Below, piece by piece: positions 17,009 through 26,199 of a stretch of 64,000 nt of DNA. The notes under the pieces were generated by a model, which saw only the letters and a program-made list of their open reading frames with translations, ran no database searches and was not told the origin of the DNA. This stretch comes from Hyphomicrobiales bacterium. Its GTDB lineage: Bacteria > Pseudomonadota > Alphaproteobacteria > Rhizobiales > Xanthobacteraceae. The DNA lies in assembly GCA_017305535.1 (NCBI GenBank), contig JAFKKN010000008.1:242318-306317 (forward strand), given 5' to 3'. Position numbers and translations under genes: made by a program. Positions within the stretch are counted from its first letter, which is position 1. Each line of letters opens with the position of its first letter.

Positions 17009-17880
17009 TGTTTCTTGCCGCTACTGTCATAGCGGTGCCACCCACGTCCGGTCTTGCGGCCGTTATAGCCGGCGGCAACCATCTGGCGCAGCAGCGGGCG
17101 CGGCAGGAACCGCTCGCCGTAAGCCTGATAAAGAATCTCATGCACGCTGAGAGACAGCGAGTTCTGCGTGTTGTCCATCAGTTCAAACGGACCGATTGGA
17201 TGTCCTAGGCCGAGTTTGCAGGCGACATCGATATCCGCGGGCGAGCAGGCGCCTTCCTCAACGAGGCGGATGGATTCGAGAACCAACGCATGCAGCAATC
17301 TGTTGACCGCGAAGCCCACGACATCCTTGACATGAATCGGCGTCTTGCCGATCGCGACCATGGTTGTCATGACGGCATCGACGAATGCCGGATCGGTATC
17401 GGCGGCGGGGATCACCTCCACCAGCTTCATGCGCGATGCAGGCGAGAAGAAATGAGTGCCGATGAATCGCGCGCGACGAGGCTCGGCCACCGCCGCGCTG
17501 AGCGTGGTGATGGAAATCGACGACGTGTTGGACGCCAGCCCGGCTCCCGGCGCCAGGATCGCATCCAGCTTCTCGAACATCTGGCGCTTCAGCGCTTCAT
17601 CCTCGAATACCGCCTCAATGACGAAATCGCGATCGGCATAAGCATCGAGACCATCCGCCACCGAAAGCTGGTGGCGTGCCGTCGCGGCCGCTTCCGCGGT
17701 CCAGAAGCCGCGCGGCAGCCCGCGATCGAGTACGCCGTGAAGGCGCTCGATCGCACGCTCGGCAACATCTCGCGAGGCATCGCTGAGCAAGGTCGGATAT
17801 CCGGCAAGCGCAAACATCAGGGCGATCTCCGAGCCCATCATGCCGGCGCCGACCACTCCGATCTTTTGGAAGCTACTCAT
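17005..17880 (-). CDS. 3-hydroxyacyl-CoA dehydrogenase (HBD/FadB2 type)
   Basis: A 291-residue NAD-dependent dehydrogenase with the Rossmann motif VGVVGAGMMGSEIALMFALAG-like start, the family motif HFFSPASRMKLVEVI with the catalytic His, and KDVVGFAVNRLLH in the C-terminal dimer domain. It oxidises a 3-hydroxyacyl-CoA, probably 3-hydroxybutyryl-CoA or a relative. The start at 17880 overlaps the GntR stop by 8 nt; the longer frame would run into GntR. Its operon position between regulator and CoA ligase suggests the transported compound is metabolised as a CoA ester. Confidence 0.92.
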   Translation of the reverse strand: MSSFQKIGVVGAGMMGSEIALMFALAGYPTLLSDASRDVAERAIERLHGVLDRGLPRGFWTAEAAATARHQLSVADGLDAYADRDFVIEAVFEDEALKRQMFEKLDAILAPGAGLASNTSSISITTLSAAVAEPRRARFIGTHFFSPASRMKLVEVIPAADTDPAFVDAVMTTMVAIGKTPIHVKDVVGFAVNRLLHALVLESIRLVEEGACSPADIDVACKLGLGHPIGPFELMDNTQNSLSLSVHEILYQAYGERFLPRPLLRQMVAAGYNGRKTGRGWHRYDSSGKKQ

Positions 17881-18664
17881 GGGGAATCTTCTTTCTGTAA
17901 GTCGATGGCCGACGTCCGCGTGGCAACGGCCCACGGCTTGCGATCGGCGGCTGCGCCGCGCCGCCTTCGGTTGTCTGGATGAGCACGCGGGTTCGACGGA
18001 TATGCAGGCGCACCAGCACCTGCGCCGCTTCGACATCGCGCGCCCGAATCGCATCCATTAACAAAAGATGCTGCGGGTCGGAGAACGGAAACCCATCCTT
18101 GGCATAGGCTTCCTTCACGAACAGCCGTCGGAAATGCTGCGTGCTGTTCCAGAACCGCTCAACCATCGCCAGGAGCTGCGGCATCCCGGCCCGCGCGTAG
18201 GTGCGCAGATGAAATTCACGATCGAGCTGGATGTATTCCTCGAGCGAAGTGACCTCTTCGAGTTCGCGCACAATGCGATCGAGGCTCTCGATATCACTGT
18301 CAGTTAAATTCGGCACGCTCTCGCCGATAGCGAGCGGCTCCACAGCCTCGCGGATCTTGTAGATCTCGATCGATTCCTCCGAATCGACGTCCGCGATCCA
18401 GGCGCCGCGGTTCGGCGCCATCACGACAAGCCCCTCGTTCTCGAGTTGCTTCAGTGCTTCGCGCACCGGAATTCGGCTGGCGCCGAAATGAGCCGCAAGC
18501 AGTTCCTGCCGGATACGCATTCCCGGCCGCATCTCGCCGCTGAGGACCGCGTTGCGAATCTCGCTTGCGATCCGCTCACTCATCAGTCGGCCGTCTTCCG
18601 GGCTATCGTCGCCGGCGTCCCGCGCTACATCTTTCCAGTTAGGAGGCTGCTGAAAAGCACTCAT
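17873..18664 (-). CDS. GntR-family regulator, FCD (FadR-like) branch
   Basis: A 263-residue regulator. The N-terminal winged helix covers about residues 28-90 (RIASEIRNAVLSGEMRPGMR, HFGASRIPVREALKQLENEG) and an all-helical FCD effector domain follows (IYKIREAVEPLAI, LDREFHLRTYA). FCD domains commonly bind a metal plus a carboxylate ligand. It is embedded in the transporter operon, so it probably controls its own operon through the repeated TGTATCCA boxes near 25786-25814 (inference). Confidence 0.9.
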   Translation of the reverse strand: MSAFQQPPNWKDVARDAGDDSPEDGRLMSERIASEIRNAVLSGEMRPGMRIRQELLAAHFGASRIPVREALKQLENEGLVVMAPNRGAWIADVDSEESIEIYKIREAVEPLAIGESVPNLTDSDIESLDRIVRELEEVTSLEEYIQLDREFHLRTYARAGMPQLLAMVERFWNSTQHFRRLFVKEAYAKDGFPFSDPQHLLLMDAIRARDVEAAQVLVRLHIRRTRVLIQTTEGGAAQPPIASRGPLPRGRRPSTYRKKIPHE

Positions 18665-18679
18665 GAAGGGCTCTTGGGG

Positions 18680-20212
18680 TCAATGGATGGCCGCGTACAT
18701 GATCTTGTCCTCGGTCGCATCCGCGCGCGCCATCTCTTCTACGATTCGGCCACCGCGAGCGACAAGAATACGATCCGCGATAGCCAGGATTTCCGGCAGA
18801 TAGGAGGAAATAACAATGACCGCCTTGTTCTCGCCCGCAAGCCCGCGAATCGCGGCGTGGATCTGCGGAATGGCGCTGACGTCGACACCCCGCGTCGGCT
18901 CATCGAAGATCACGACCGTGGGTTCCTGGGCAAGTGACTTCCCGACCACGACCTTCTGTTGATTCCCGCCGGAGTATTCGACGATTTTCAATGTTCGCTT
19001 CAGCGCCGAGATGGAGAGCGCCGAGATCCATCGATCGGCGACACGTTTCATCTCATGGGTCGAATAGAGAAAACGCTTCACGCGCGGCGACGACAGGAAA
19101 CCGAGATAGATGTTTTGATCAACCGTCATCGTTTCGAAGAAGCCATCGACCTTACGATCCTCGGTGATGTAGGCGATGCCATCGCGCACCGCCTGCCGTG
19201 GCACCCGATAGCGGATCGGCTTGTCGCGCAGATAGATCATGCCGCCGCGCAGAAAGTTGCGCTTGCGCGCGCCGCTGACAATCTGCGCGATCTCCGAGCG
19301 CCCCGCGCCGACCAGCCCGAAAATGCCGACGACCTCGCCGTTGAACACCGAGAACGACATGTTCTTGACGATGCTGCCCATCGTCACGTTCTCGACCGAC
19401 AGCACCTTGTCGCCGCGCTGCGCATGCGGCTTCGGTGCGCCAGGATCGGCGCCGTGGGTCGCATACTGCGCCGCGGTCTCCTCGCGGCCGACCATCATCC
19501 GCACCAGCGAATCCCGCGTCACCTCCCGGGCCGGAACGGTCGCGACCAGCTTGCCGTCGCGCAGGACGGTGATGCGGTCGGCGATGTTCAACGCTTCCTC
19601 GAGCGCGTGCGAAATGAAGATGATGCCGGCACCTTTTTCCTTCAGCGTATTGAGAAGATGAAACAGATGCTGTGTCTCTTCCGGCGTCAGCGACGCGGTC
19701 GGCTCGTCGAAGATGAAGACCTGTGCGTTGTGGCGGACGGCGCGCACGATCTCAACCATCTGCCGCTTGGCGGTGCCGAGATTCTCGACCAGCACCAGCG
19801 GATCGACGTTGAAGTTCATCGATTGCAGCGACTGCGTCGCGGCAATGTTGATCTTGCTGTAGACGGTGACCCACTTCTCCATGCCGAGTTCGAGATTTTG
19901 CGCCACCGTCATCGACGGCACCAGGCTCGATTCCTGATAGACCATCGCGACACCGCCTTCGAGCGCCTCCTTCGGCGAAGCAAAGCTGACCTTGCGGCCT
20001 TCGATCAGATAGTCCCCCGAGGTCAGTTCGATCGCCCCGGCGATGGCCTTGCACAGCGTCGATTTTCCCGCGCCGTTCTCACCGAGCAGCGCATGGATCT
20101 CGCCCGGACGCAGTTCAAAATTCACTCCGTCGATCGCGTGCAGGCCGCCATAGACCTTGCTGCCGTTGATGATCTGAAGCAGCGGTGCTTGCGCGCTTTC
20201 TCCCATCGACAT
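18680..20212 (-). CDS. Sugar-type ABC transporter ATPase, RbsA/MglA type (two domains)
   Basis: A 510-residue protein with two fused ATPase domains. The first has Walker A LLGENGAGKSTL and ILFDEPTAS-like Walker B (VFIFDEPTASLTPEE). The second has the degenerate P-loop IFGLVGAGRSEIAQ and signature YSGGNQQKVVVGKSL with VIFDEPTRGVDV, exactly the RbsA layout. I prefer the ATG at 20212 because AAGGA lies 8 nt upstream; ATGs at 20221 and 20215 are also in frame, and 20221 overlaps the upstream stop. It energises the two RbsC-type permeases encoded upstream. Confidence 0.92.
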   Translation of the reverse strand: MSMGESAQAPLLQIINGSKVYGGLHAIDGVNFELRPGEIHALLGENGAGKSTLCKAIAGAIELTSGDYLIEGRKVSFASPKEALEGGVAMVYQESSLVPSMTVAQNLELGMEKWVTVYSKINIAATQSLQSMNFNVDPLVLVENLGTAKRQMVEIVRAVRHNAQVFIFDEPTASLTPEETQHLFHLLNTLKEKGAGIIFISHALEEALNIADRITVLRDGKLVATVPAREVTRDSLVRMMVGREETAAQYATHGADPGAPKPHAQRGDKVLSVENVTMGSIVKNMSFSVFNGEVVGIFGLVGAGRSEIAQIVSGARKRNFLRGGMIYLRDKPIRYRVPRQAVRDGIAYITEDRKVDGFFETMTVDQNIYLGFLSSPRVKRFLYSTHEMKRVADRWISALSISALKRTLKIVEYSGGNQQKVVVGKSLAQEPTVVIFDEPTRGVDVSAIPQIHAAIRGLAGENKAVIVISSYLPEILAIADRILVARGGRIVEEMARADATEDKIMYAAIH

Positions 20213-20217
20213 GGCGT

Positions 20218-21336
20218 TCATCCTTCTTGCGTGCCGCGAGCGAGCGGCAATTCGGCGAGGCAATCGCGACCTTTGGATACGGCGATCACGTGCGCGCCGA
20301 TCGGGCGGACGGCGGTGACACCGTGGACCCGACCATCCACGCGGCTATGCCACGTCTCCATCGCTTCACCCTTTGCGTCCAGCCGAGCCACGAGCCCATA
20401 GGAACGCGGCGGGGCCCAGGGCTTTTGGATACCGAGTTTCTTGATGCGGCCGATCTGGGTCGGTTCGCGCGGATTGAGGCGACCGTCGAGCGCCGGCCCG
20501 ATCCACAGGTCGGGCGGCACCGTCCGCATCATCTCCTCACAGAAAGCCCGCTCACGCAGCACGAATTCAGTGAGTTGCGTGCGCAGGGCGAGAAACGACA
20601 TCCAGACCTCGCCGGATGCGCCGCGAGCAAGACGGCCGGGATAGCCAGTGAAATTCTTGACGATAACCCGCTTGCCGCCACCACCGCGCGCAAATGCGGT
20701 GAGACAATGGTTCCACGACTCGGCGACCCACACCTCCTTGCCATCACCGGACACGACGACGCCGAGTGGCCATGCGAGCTTGTCCGCGACGACTTTCGCA
20801 TCGCCGAGCGCGGCGTTGCAGACAATGAGACGGCCGGTCGGGGCGCGGTTCTGCATCAGATCGGTCAGCCAGAGTTCTGGCGAATTGCTGCGCGAGCCGT
20901 CGGTCAGATAGATCGCGCCATCTTGGGCGACCGTCACAGACAACGGGCACGCAATCTTTTCGCCGCCGACGCTTTCGAGTTTGCCGACGACCTGACCGGA
21001 TGGCGACAGCGCGACGAGGCCCTCCCCGGAAACGCAGGCAAGCAGCCTGCCGTCCGGCGCGCAGGCGAGCCCGCCGACCGCGTCACCCAGCGTCGCAAAT
21101 GTCTCGCGCATCTCGAAGTCCGCGCCCGTGCAGCGCAGGATGCGATTTCCGGTCGAGACGTAAAGCGCGCCGTCCGGTCCGAGTGCGATGTCGTCCGGCC
21201 GCTCGATGTCGCTTCCGAGCCGGCGCGCCTGATCGAGCCGCTGGTTCGGCGAGAAGGCGCCGTCGAGTACCGGGATGCCGTGGATCTCGCGGTTCGGAAA
21301 CAGCACGCGATCGATGATATCGCCAAGGAGAGACAT
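20218..21336 (-). CDS. SMP-30/strictosidine-synthase-like beta-propeller protein
   Basis: A 372-residue six-bladed propeller of the gluconolactonase / strictosidine-synthase-like group. Repeated blade motifs are visible: DIALGPDGALYVSTGNRILR, GLACAPDGRLLACVSG, SVTVAQDGAIYLTDGSR and PLGVVVSGDGKEVWVAESW. No signal peptide is present, so it is probably cytoplasmic. The ATG at 21336 is preceded by GGGGAGG at 8 nt; an upstream GTG at 21345 is less likely. It is encoded directly after a permease that itself ends in a related propeller. A lactonase-type hydrolysis of the imported compound is possible, but the catalytic residues cannot be assigned by eye. Confidence 0.85.
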   Translation of the reverse strand: MSLLGDIIDRVLFPNREIHGIPVLDGAFSPNQRLDQARRLGSDIERPDDIALGPDGALYVSTGNRILRCTGADFEMRETFATLGDAVGGLACAPDGRLLACVSGEGLVALSPSGQVVGKLESVGGEKIACPLSVTVAQDGAIYLTDGSRSNSPELWLTDLMQNRAPTGRLIVCNAALGDAKVVADKLAWPLGVVVSGDGKEVWVAESWNHCLTAFARGGGGKRVIVKNFTGYPGRLARGASGEVWMSFLALRTQLTEFVLRERAFCEEMMRTVPPDLWIGPALDGRLNPREPTQIGRIKKLGIQKPWAPPRSYGLVARLDAKGEAMETWHSRVDGRVHGVTAVRPIGAHVIAVSKGRDCLAELPLARGTQEG

Positions 21337-21337
21337 C

Positions 21338-23449
21338 TCAGGCACCTCCCCAATAGGACTTGTGAGCTTCCCAGGTCGGATCGGCGCCCTCCAGACGGAT
21401 GCGGCCGATGCGGTTGTTCTCGAGACCGCCGATATAGAGATAGCCCTTGTGTTCGCGGATCGACGTGATGGTCGGATGCGACTGCCCGCCGGGATCCCAC
21501 AGCGATTCCGTCACCGTGCCGTTGTCGTCGAATTTGACGACGCAACCGAAGTTGATGCCCGGACACAGCCATTCGTCCGGCGGAATCTGCTTCACCATGC
21601 GGGTGCGGAAACCGGGGTTGCGCATCGCGAGATCGTAGACCGGCGTGCGCAGGCCGACGAAAGCGAGCCAGTATTTGCCGTCCGAGGCGCGATTGATGTT
21701 GTCGCAATAGCCCGGAAGGTTATCGATCAGCACTTCGCTGGTGCCGGCTTTCGGCCCCGCGATCCAGTAGCGGTTGATCTGACACAGCCAGGTGCTCGCC
21801 CACAGCACCGATTGGCCGTCATGCGACAGACAGATGCCGTTCGGGAACGCCAGATTCTTGAGAACGGTTTTGGTGACGCCGGTGGCCGGATCGTGACAGA
21901 TCAGCCGTCCATTGCCGCGCCCTTCGAAACCGTCGAGCGCCCAGTCGGCGAGTTCGTAGCGGGTGGAGGCTTCGCTGAAATAGATCTTGCCGTCCGGCGC
22001 GACGTCCAGATCGTCGGCGAGGTAGAGCCGCGAGTCATCCTTGAGACGCGTGCGCGTGCGCGTGGTGCGGTCGGTAACCTTGAAGACGGTGCGATCCGGC
22101 TTCACGCCGTAGACGCCCATGCCGGCGATGCAGACGAGCAGGTTTTGATCCCTGTCGAAGGCGAGCCCCAGGGGACGACCACCGATACGGGCGAATTCCT
22201 CGCGCACCTCGTAGTCCGGCGCGAGAAAACGGATGATCGAGCCGTTGCGGTTGACGGTGTAGAGGTTGTCCTTGCGATCGAGGATGATGTCCTCCGGCCC
22301 CTCGATCTTGTTCAGGGCGATGGCTTCGGCATTCTTCAGCCGGTCGTTTTCAGCGAACGGCGTGCCGCTGCCGCGCTCGACCGATGGCGGCGGCACGAAA
22401 TCGACCCAGCTCGGCGTGACATAGACCTTCTGTAGCACCTTGCCCTTGTTCTTGACCCACTTCACGTTGAAGCCGACCGCGACCAGCAGGATGATGCCGA
22501 TGACGGCGGTGGTCAGGTTGCCGGAAATGCCAAGCCGCACCATGCCGCTGATCAACATGAAGATGATCGCCGCGCCCATTACCGCGCGCGCGATGGTGCC
22601 GCGTCCGCCGGCGAGGCTGATGCCGCCGAGCACCACGGCGGCGAGTGCGTTGATTTCCCAGCCGACGCCGGTGTCGGTGCCGGAGCTGTTCTGCCGCGCC
22701 GCATAGAAAACGCCGGCCAGCGCCGCGATCGAACCCGAGATGACATAGGCCGAGAACAGCACGCGCTTGACGTTGACGCCGGCGTGGCGCGCGGCCTTGC
22801 GGCTGGAGCCGACCGCCATGATGTGCACGCCGGGCTTCACGCGCGTCAGAAAGAAATGAGTACTGACAGCCAACACAATCAGCGCGGCCATATTCACCGG
22901 GATGCCGAGAATCCGTCCCGATCCCATGAAGTCCCAGACCGAGGAGCCGAGATCGATGCTGGCAAGCTCGTTGGTGAAGGCCACCGTCACCTTGTTATAG
23001 GCGGCACGGACGATAATCAGCACCACCAGCGTGGTGAGAAACGGGCGCGTCTTGCCATAAGCGATGAGGCCGCCGTTGATCGCGCCCATCGCCGCGCCAA
23101 ACAGGATGACCAGCACGACCATCACCGGCAACGGAAGGCCGAGGATCAGATAAAGATAGATGGCGAGGAAGTTCGCCATCGCGAACACCGCGCCGACGGA
23201 AAGATCGAGACCGCCCGACAGGATGGAGAAAGCCATCGCCACTGCGATCATCCCCTGCTCCGCGAAATTTCGCATCAGCTCCTGAAGACTACTCGCCCTC
23301 AGATAGTTGGGGATGGCGAGCGCGAAGAACAGGAAGACCGCAATCGTCAGCGTGAATGGAATGATCGGCTCCATCCACCGCTTCTCGAGCAGTTCGCCCA
23401 AAAAGAGTTGGGGTGAATTTCGATGCCAGAATCGCTGCAGGCTTTTCAT
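21338..23449 (-). CDS. Fusion: RbsC-type ABC permease + SMP-30-like beta-propeller
   Basis: A 703-residue protein with two clear parts. Residues about 25-335 form a ribose-type permease: multiple membrane segments, SILSGGLDLSVGAVFAMANF, GRTRPFL-like YGKTRPFLTTL and GISLAGGRGTIARAVMGA. Residues about 360-703 form a propeller: GPEDIILDRKDNLYTVNRNG, PLGLAFDRDQNLLVCIAGMG, YLADDLDVAPDGKIYFSEAS and ASDGKYWLAFVGLR. The frame is continuous, with no stop or shift at the joint (KVLQKVYVTPSWVDF). The propeller would lie on the cytoplasmic side if the permease has the usual topology. ATG 23449 is taken; a TTG precedes it. Confidence 0.88.
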   Translation of the reverse strand: MKSLQRFWHRNSPQLFLGELLEKRWMEPIIPFTLTIAVFLFFALAIPNYLRASSLQELMRNFAEQGMIAVAMAFSILSGGLDLSVGAVFAMANFLAIYLYLILGLPLPVMVVLVILFGAAMGAINGGLIAYGKTRPFLTTLVVLIIVRAAYNKVTVAFTNELASIDLGSSVWDFMGSGRILGIPVNMAALIVLAVSTHFFLTRVKPGVHIMAVGSSRKAARHAGVNVKRVLFSAYVISGSIAALAGVFYAARQNSSGTDTGVGWEINALAAVVLGGISLAGGRGTIARAVMGAAIIFMLISGMVRLGISGNLTTAVIGIILLVAVGFNVKWVKNKGKVLQKVYVTPSWVDFVPPPSVERGSGTPFAENDRLKNAEAIALNKIEGPEDIILDRKDNLYTVNRNGSIIRFLAPDYEVREEFARIGGRPLGLAFDRDQNLLVCIAGMGVYGVKPDRTVFKVTDRTTRTRTRLKDDSRLYLADDLDVAPDGKIYFSEASTRYELADWALDGFEGRGNGRLICHDPATGVTKTVLKNLAFPNGICLSHDGQSVLWASTWLCQINRYWIAGPKAGTSEVLIDNLPGYCDNINRASDGKYWLAFVGLRTPVYDLAMRNPGFRTRMVKQIPPDEWLCPGINFGCVVKFDDNGTVTESLWDPGGQSHPTITSIREHKGYLYIGGLENNRIGRIRLEGADPTWEAHKSYWGGA

Positions 23450-23539
23450 CAAAGCAAATCCGGAGTCCGGCGCGCACGCGGCCGAAAGGCTGGAGAAAAC
23501 CGACGAAGAACGGCCGGGCCGAGTTGGCGGGCGGCGTCA

Positions 23540-23568
23540 CCCCCACCGCTTCTCAGAAACGGTGGGGG
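23540..23568. repeat. Hairpin between binding-protein gene and permease-fusion gene
   Basis: CCCCCACCG (23540-23548) and CGGTGGGGG (23560-23568) form a perfect 9-bp stem with an 11-nt loop. No T-run follows in the direction of the operon. Such hairpins after binding-protein genes often lower downstream expression or protect the upstream message, which may be its role in this 214-nt gap. Confidence 0.55.
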
Positions 23569-23663
23569 ACTTTAAGGGTGTCGCGCTGACGCGTTGTCGC
23601 ATCAAGCGAACGCGGACATCCACGCCGTCAGAAACGGGCGGCGTGAGCCGATAACTGCTTCAA

Positions 23664-24689
23664 CTACTTCGCACCCTTCGGCACGGTGAAGCAGTACATG
23701 CGGTCGTCCTTCGACCTCACCCAGGCCGGCGTCGTATAATAGGCGATGTTCTTGGTGCCGGGCTTATCGCCACTCTGTAGCAGCGCAATCACGGCATCCG
23801 CGATGGTCTGGCCCTGCACGTCGGCGCGATAGGACAGATTGGCAGTGAAGGCGCCCTGCTCGAGAAGATCGCAATCGGCCGGCTGCCCGTCGCTGGCGAC
23901 GAAGACCTTTACCTTGTCGCCCCTGCCGGCTGCCTTGATGGCCTGCGCGGCGCCCGCCGTCTGCGGCCCCCAGACGCTGAATATCCCGCAAAGATTCGGG
24001 TGCTGCTGGAGCACCGTCGTGGTGATATCGCCGGCCTTGTTGGCATCCCAGCTCGTCGGCTGCGACGAGACCACCTTGATCGACGGATCGGTCTTGAACA
24101 CCTCCATCGCGCCGTTCTTCATATCGAGCGAATAAGCCGCTGTCGCCTCGCCTTCGAGAATCGCGATCTCGCCAGAACCCTTGCCGCCCCCGCATTGACT
24201 GATGACCTCGCGAGCGATCTTGCGGCCGAGGTCCTGCGCGTCGACGCCGACATAGGCATCGGTCAGGGTGTTCGAAGCCATATTGACCTGAACGACATAG
24301 ATGCCCGCATCCATCGCGCGCTTCAGTTCACGCGCCAGCAGCGTGACGTTCGGATTCTGTACCACGATCACGTCGGGCTTTTCATTGATATAATCGCTGA
24401 CGGTCTGAAGCTGCACGTCAGACTTCATATTGGGGTCACGCGTGATGAGCTTGATGCCGTAATCATCGAAACGGCTTTTCATTTCGCGCGTCCATTCGGA
24501 CTCCAGCACGCCGAGCCAGACCGGCGACCAGGCGACCGTCTTGCCCTTGAGCGCCTTGTCAAAACCTTCGCGCAATTTCTCACGCGGACCCGCCGCGTTC
24601 GAAGGCGCCGTCGTTACCAGCGTCGTCGCGGCGACCATGACCGCGACGCCCATGCCTGCAAGCAGTCTTGCCCGGATTGAAGTCTTCAT
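23664..24689 (-). CDS. Sugar-type ABC transporter periplasmic binding protein (Peripla_BP_4)
   Basis: A 341-residue binding protein of the RbsB/XylF group. The signal peptide is clear (basic MKTSIRARLLAGMG, hydrophobic core, cleavage near SNAAG). The mature part has VIVVQNPNVTLLARELKRAM and YVGVDAQDLGRKIAREV, standard for this fold. The start at 24689 has GGGAGGAGG upstream. The adjacent CoA ligase and hydroxyacyl-CoA dehydrogenase argue against a simple sugar as ligand; an acid or lactone is possible (inference). Confidence 0.92.
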   Translation of the reverse strand: MKTSIRARLLAGMGVAVMVAATTLVTTAPSNAAGPREKLREGFDKALKGKTVAWSPVWLGVLESEWTREMKSRFDDYGIKLITRDPNMKSDVQLQTVSDYINEKPDVIVVQNPNVTLLARELKRAMDAGIYVVQVNMASNTLTDAYVGVDAQDLGRKIAREVISQCGGGKGSGEIAILEGEATAAYSLDMKNGAMEVFKTDPSIKVVSSQPTSWDANKAGDITTTVLQQHPNLCGIFSVWGPQTAGAAQAIKAAGRGDKVKVFVASDGQPADCDLLEQGAFTANLSYRADVQGQTIADAVIALLQSGDKPGTKNIAYYTTPAWVRSKDDRMYCFTVPKGAK

Positions 24690-24755
24690 ATGTAGCCTCC
24701 TCCCTGTTTTCAAATTGATCGCCTGCCATGGCTGATCGTTGAAACGCGCCGCGTA

Positions 24756-25742
24756 TCAATCGCCCTGTTTGGACGTTTCTTCGTCACGCGGATGCAGCCG
24801 AGAATCGAGCACGATCGCGATCAGCAACACGACACCCTTGACGATATTCTGCGTCTGCACGTCCATATCCATGATGGTCATGCCATTCAGCAGCACGCCA
24901 ATCAGCAGCGTTCCGGCGATCACGCTCATCACGTTGCCGCGGCCGCCGACGAGACTGACACCACCGAGCACGACCACCATGATGACGTCGAAGATCAGCG
25001 TCGATTCCGCGACCTGGAGATGCATCAACGCGGTCTGCGCCACCATCACCACGCCGCCGACATACCCGATGGCCGCGCACAGCGCGTATTCGATCATGGT
25101 CAAGGGACGGGTGGGCAAGCCTGTCAGGCGGGCCGCATCCGGATTGTCGCCATGAGCGTAGACAAAGCGTCCCGTCACGGTGCGCGAAAGAAACAGATGC
25201 ACGACCACTGCTGTGGCAACGAAGATAAGAAGAGATATCGGCACGCCGCCCCAGATGTTGCCGCCGAGCCGCAGAAAATCGTCATGCCCCTTTGACAGAT
25301 AGACGACATAGTGCTGCACGGCAGCCGTGCGCGTGACGCCCAGGACCGCAAGACTCGACGCCAGCGTCGTCAACAACGGCGGCATCTCGATCACAGAGAT
25401 CAGAAATCCATTCAGAACGCCGATGGCGATGGCCATCGCGAAGCCGATCAGCAGCGCCACCGGAGTCGTATAGCCCGAGTTCATTAGGATGACGGCGATT
25501 GCGGTGGAGGCAGCGAAAGCCGCAACCTGCGACAGATCAAGGCCACGGCCGATCACGACAACCGCCATGCCGAGGGCCAAAATGCCGAGAATGGAAATGT
25601 TGCGGGCCAGCGCAAAGAAGTTACCGAGCGTCAGGAAGCCCTTGAGGAAGATCGCGAAGACAACGATCAACACCGCACACATCGCCAGCACTGCTGTCGT
25701 CTGCGTCAATTTAAGCCCGCGCGCGCCCGAATTGCCGGTCAC
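24756..25742 (-). CDS. Sugar-type ABC transporter permease (RbsC type)
   Basis: A 328-residue permease with the RbsC signature GMAVVVIGRGLDLSQVAAF and VVLGGVSLVGGRGNVMSVIAG, plus about nine hydrophobic segments. It starts with GTG at 25742, preceded by GGGGAGGA at suitable distance. It is the first gene of the operon, which thus encodes two different permeases, this one and the propeller-fused one, probably forming a heterodimer. Confidence 0.92.
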   Translation of the reverse strand: MTGNSGARGLKLTQTTAVLAMCAVLIVVFAIFLKGFLTLGNFFALARNISILGILALGMAVVVIGRGLDLSQVAAFAASTAIAVILMNSGYTTPVALLIGFAMAIAIGVLNGFLISVIEMPPLLTTLASSLAVLGVTRTAAVQHYVVYLSKGHDDFLRLGGNIWGGVPISLLIFVATAVVVHLFLSRTVTGRFVYAHGDNPDAARLTGLPTRPLTMIEYALCAAIGYVGGVVMVAQTALMHLQVAESTLIFDVIMVVVLGGVSLVGGRGNVMSVIAGTLLIGVLLNGMTIMDMDVQTQNIVKGVVLLIAIVLDSRLHPRDEETSKQGD

Positions 25743-25785
25743 CCGATCCTCCCCAGATCGTATTTGTGAGGCAAAGTTGGCTTAA

Positions 25786-25814
25786 TTGTATCCAGAAGTC
25801 AACAAATGTATCCA
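25786..25814 (-). promoter_or_regulatory. Promoter with tandem TGTATCCA boxes
   Basis: TTGTATCCA (25786-25794) and ATGTATCCA (25806-25814) are direct repeats 20 bp apart, on one face of the helix. Between them on the minus strand lies a -35-like TTGACT (25802-25797). A third copy in inverse orientation, TGGATACAT, lies at 25967-25975. The downstream operon encodes a GntR/FCD regulator, the likely ligand (inference). The rest of 25743-26199 holds no gene I can support. Confidence 0.55.
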
Positions 25815-26199
25815 AAATGCCCGTCACGACCCAACAACGCCAAGGGACCGCTATTTCCTCAACTCGCGAAACTCGGATTATACTCTATAAAATAAGGATA
25901 TTTCAAAATCTCGAGCATCAGCCACCGGCCGGCCTGCTCAGCATAATTCGTCATCCAAATGCAGCTTGGATACATTTTAAGTTCGATGAATCGAGCGCAG
26001 GGACCATTCCAAGGTACGCAAGTTTACGGAAGAGCCCGCGACTCGTGGTCAGGCAGAGTCCTCGCGCTCGCTGACGGCATCGTTCGGCGATAGGGAAGAC
26101 CGCAAGCGGAACATGCCGGCGAACGGCAAGCCTCAGAGGCGAAAGCATGTGCGCGAGGCGGGCCTTCCAGACTAACGCGAGTTTGCCTGCGCTCGCCTT

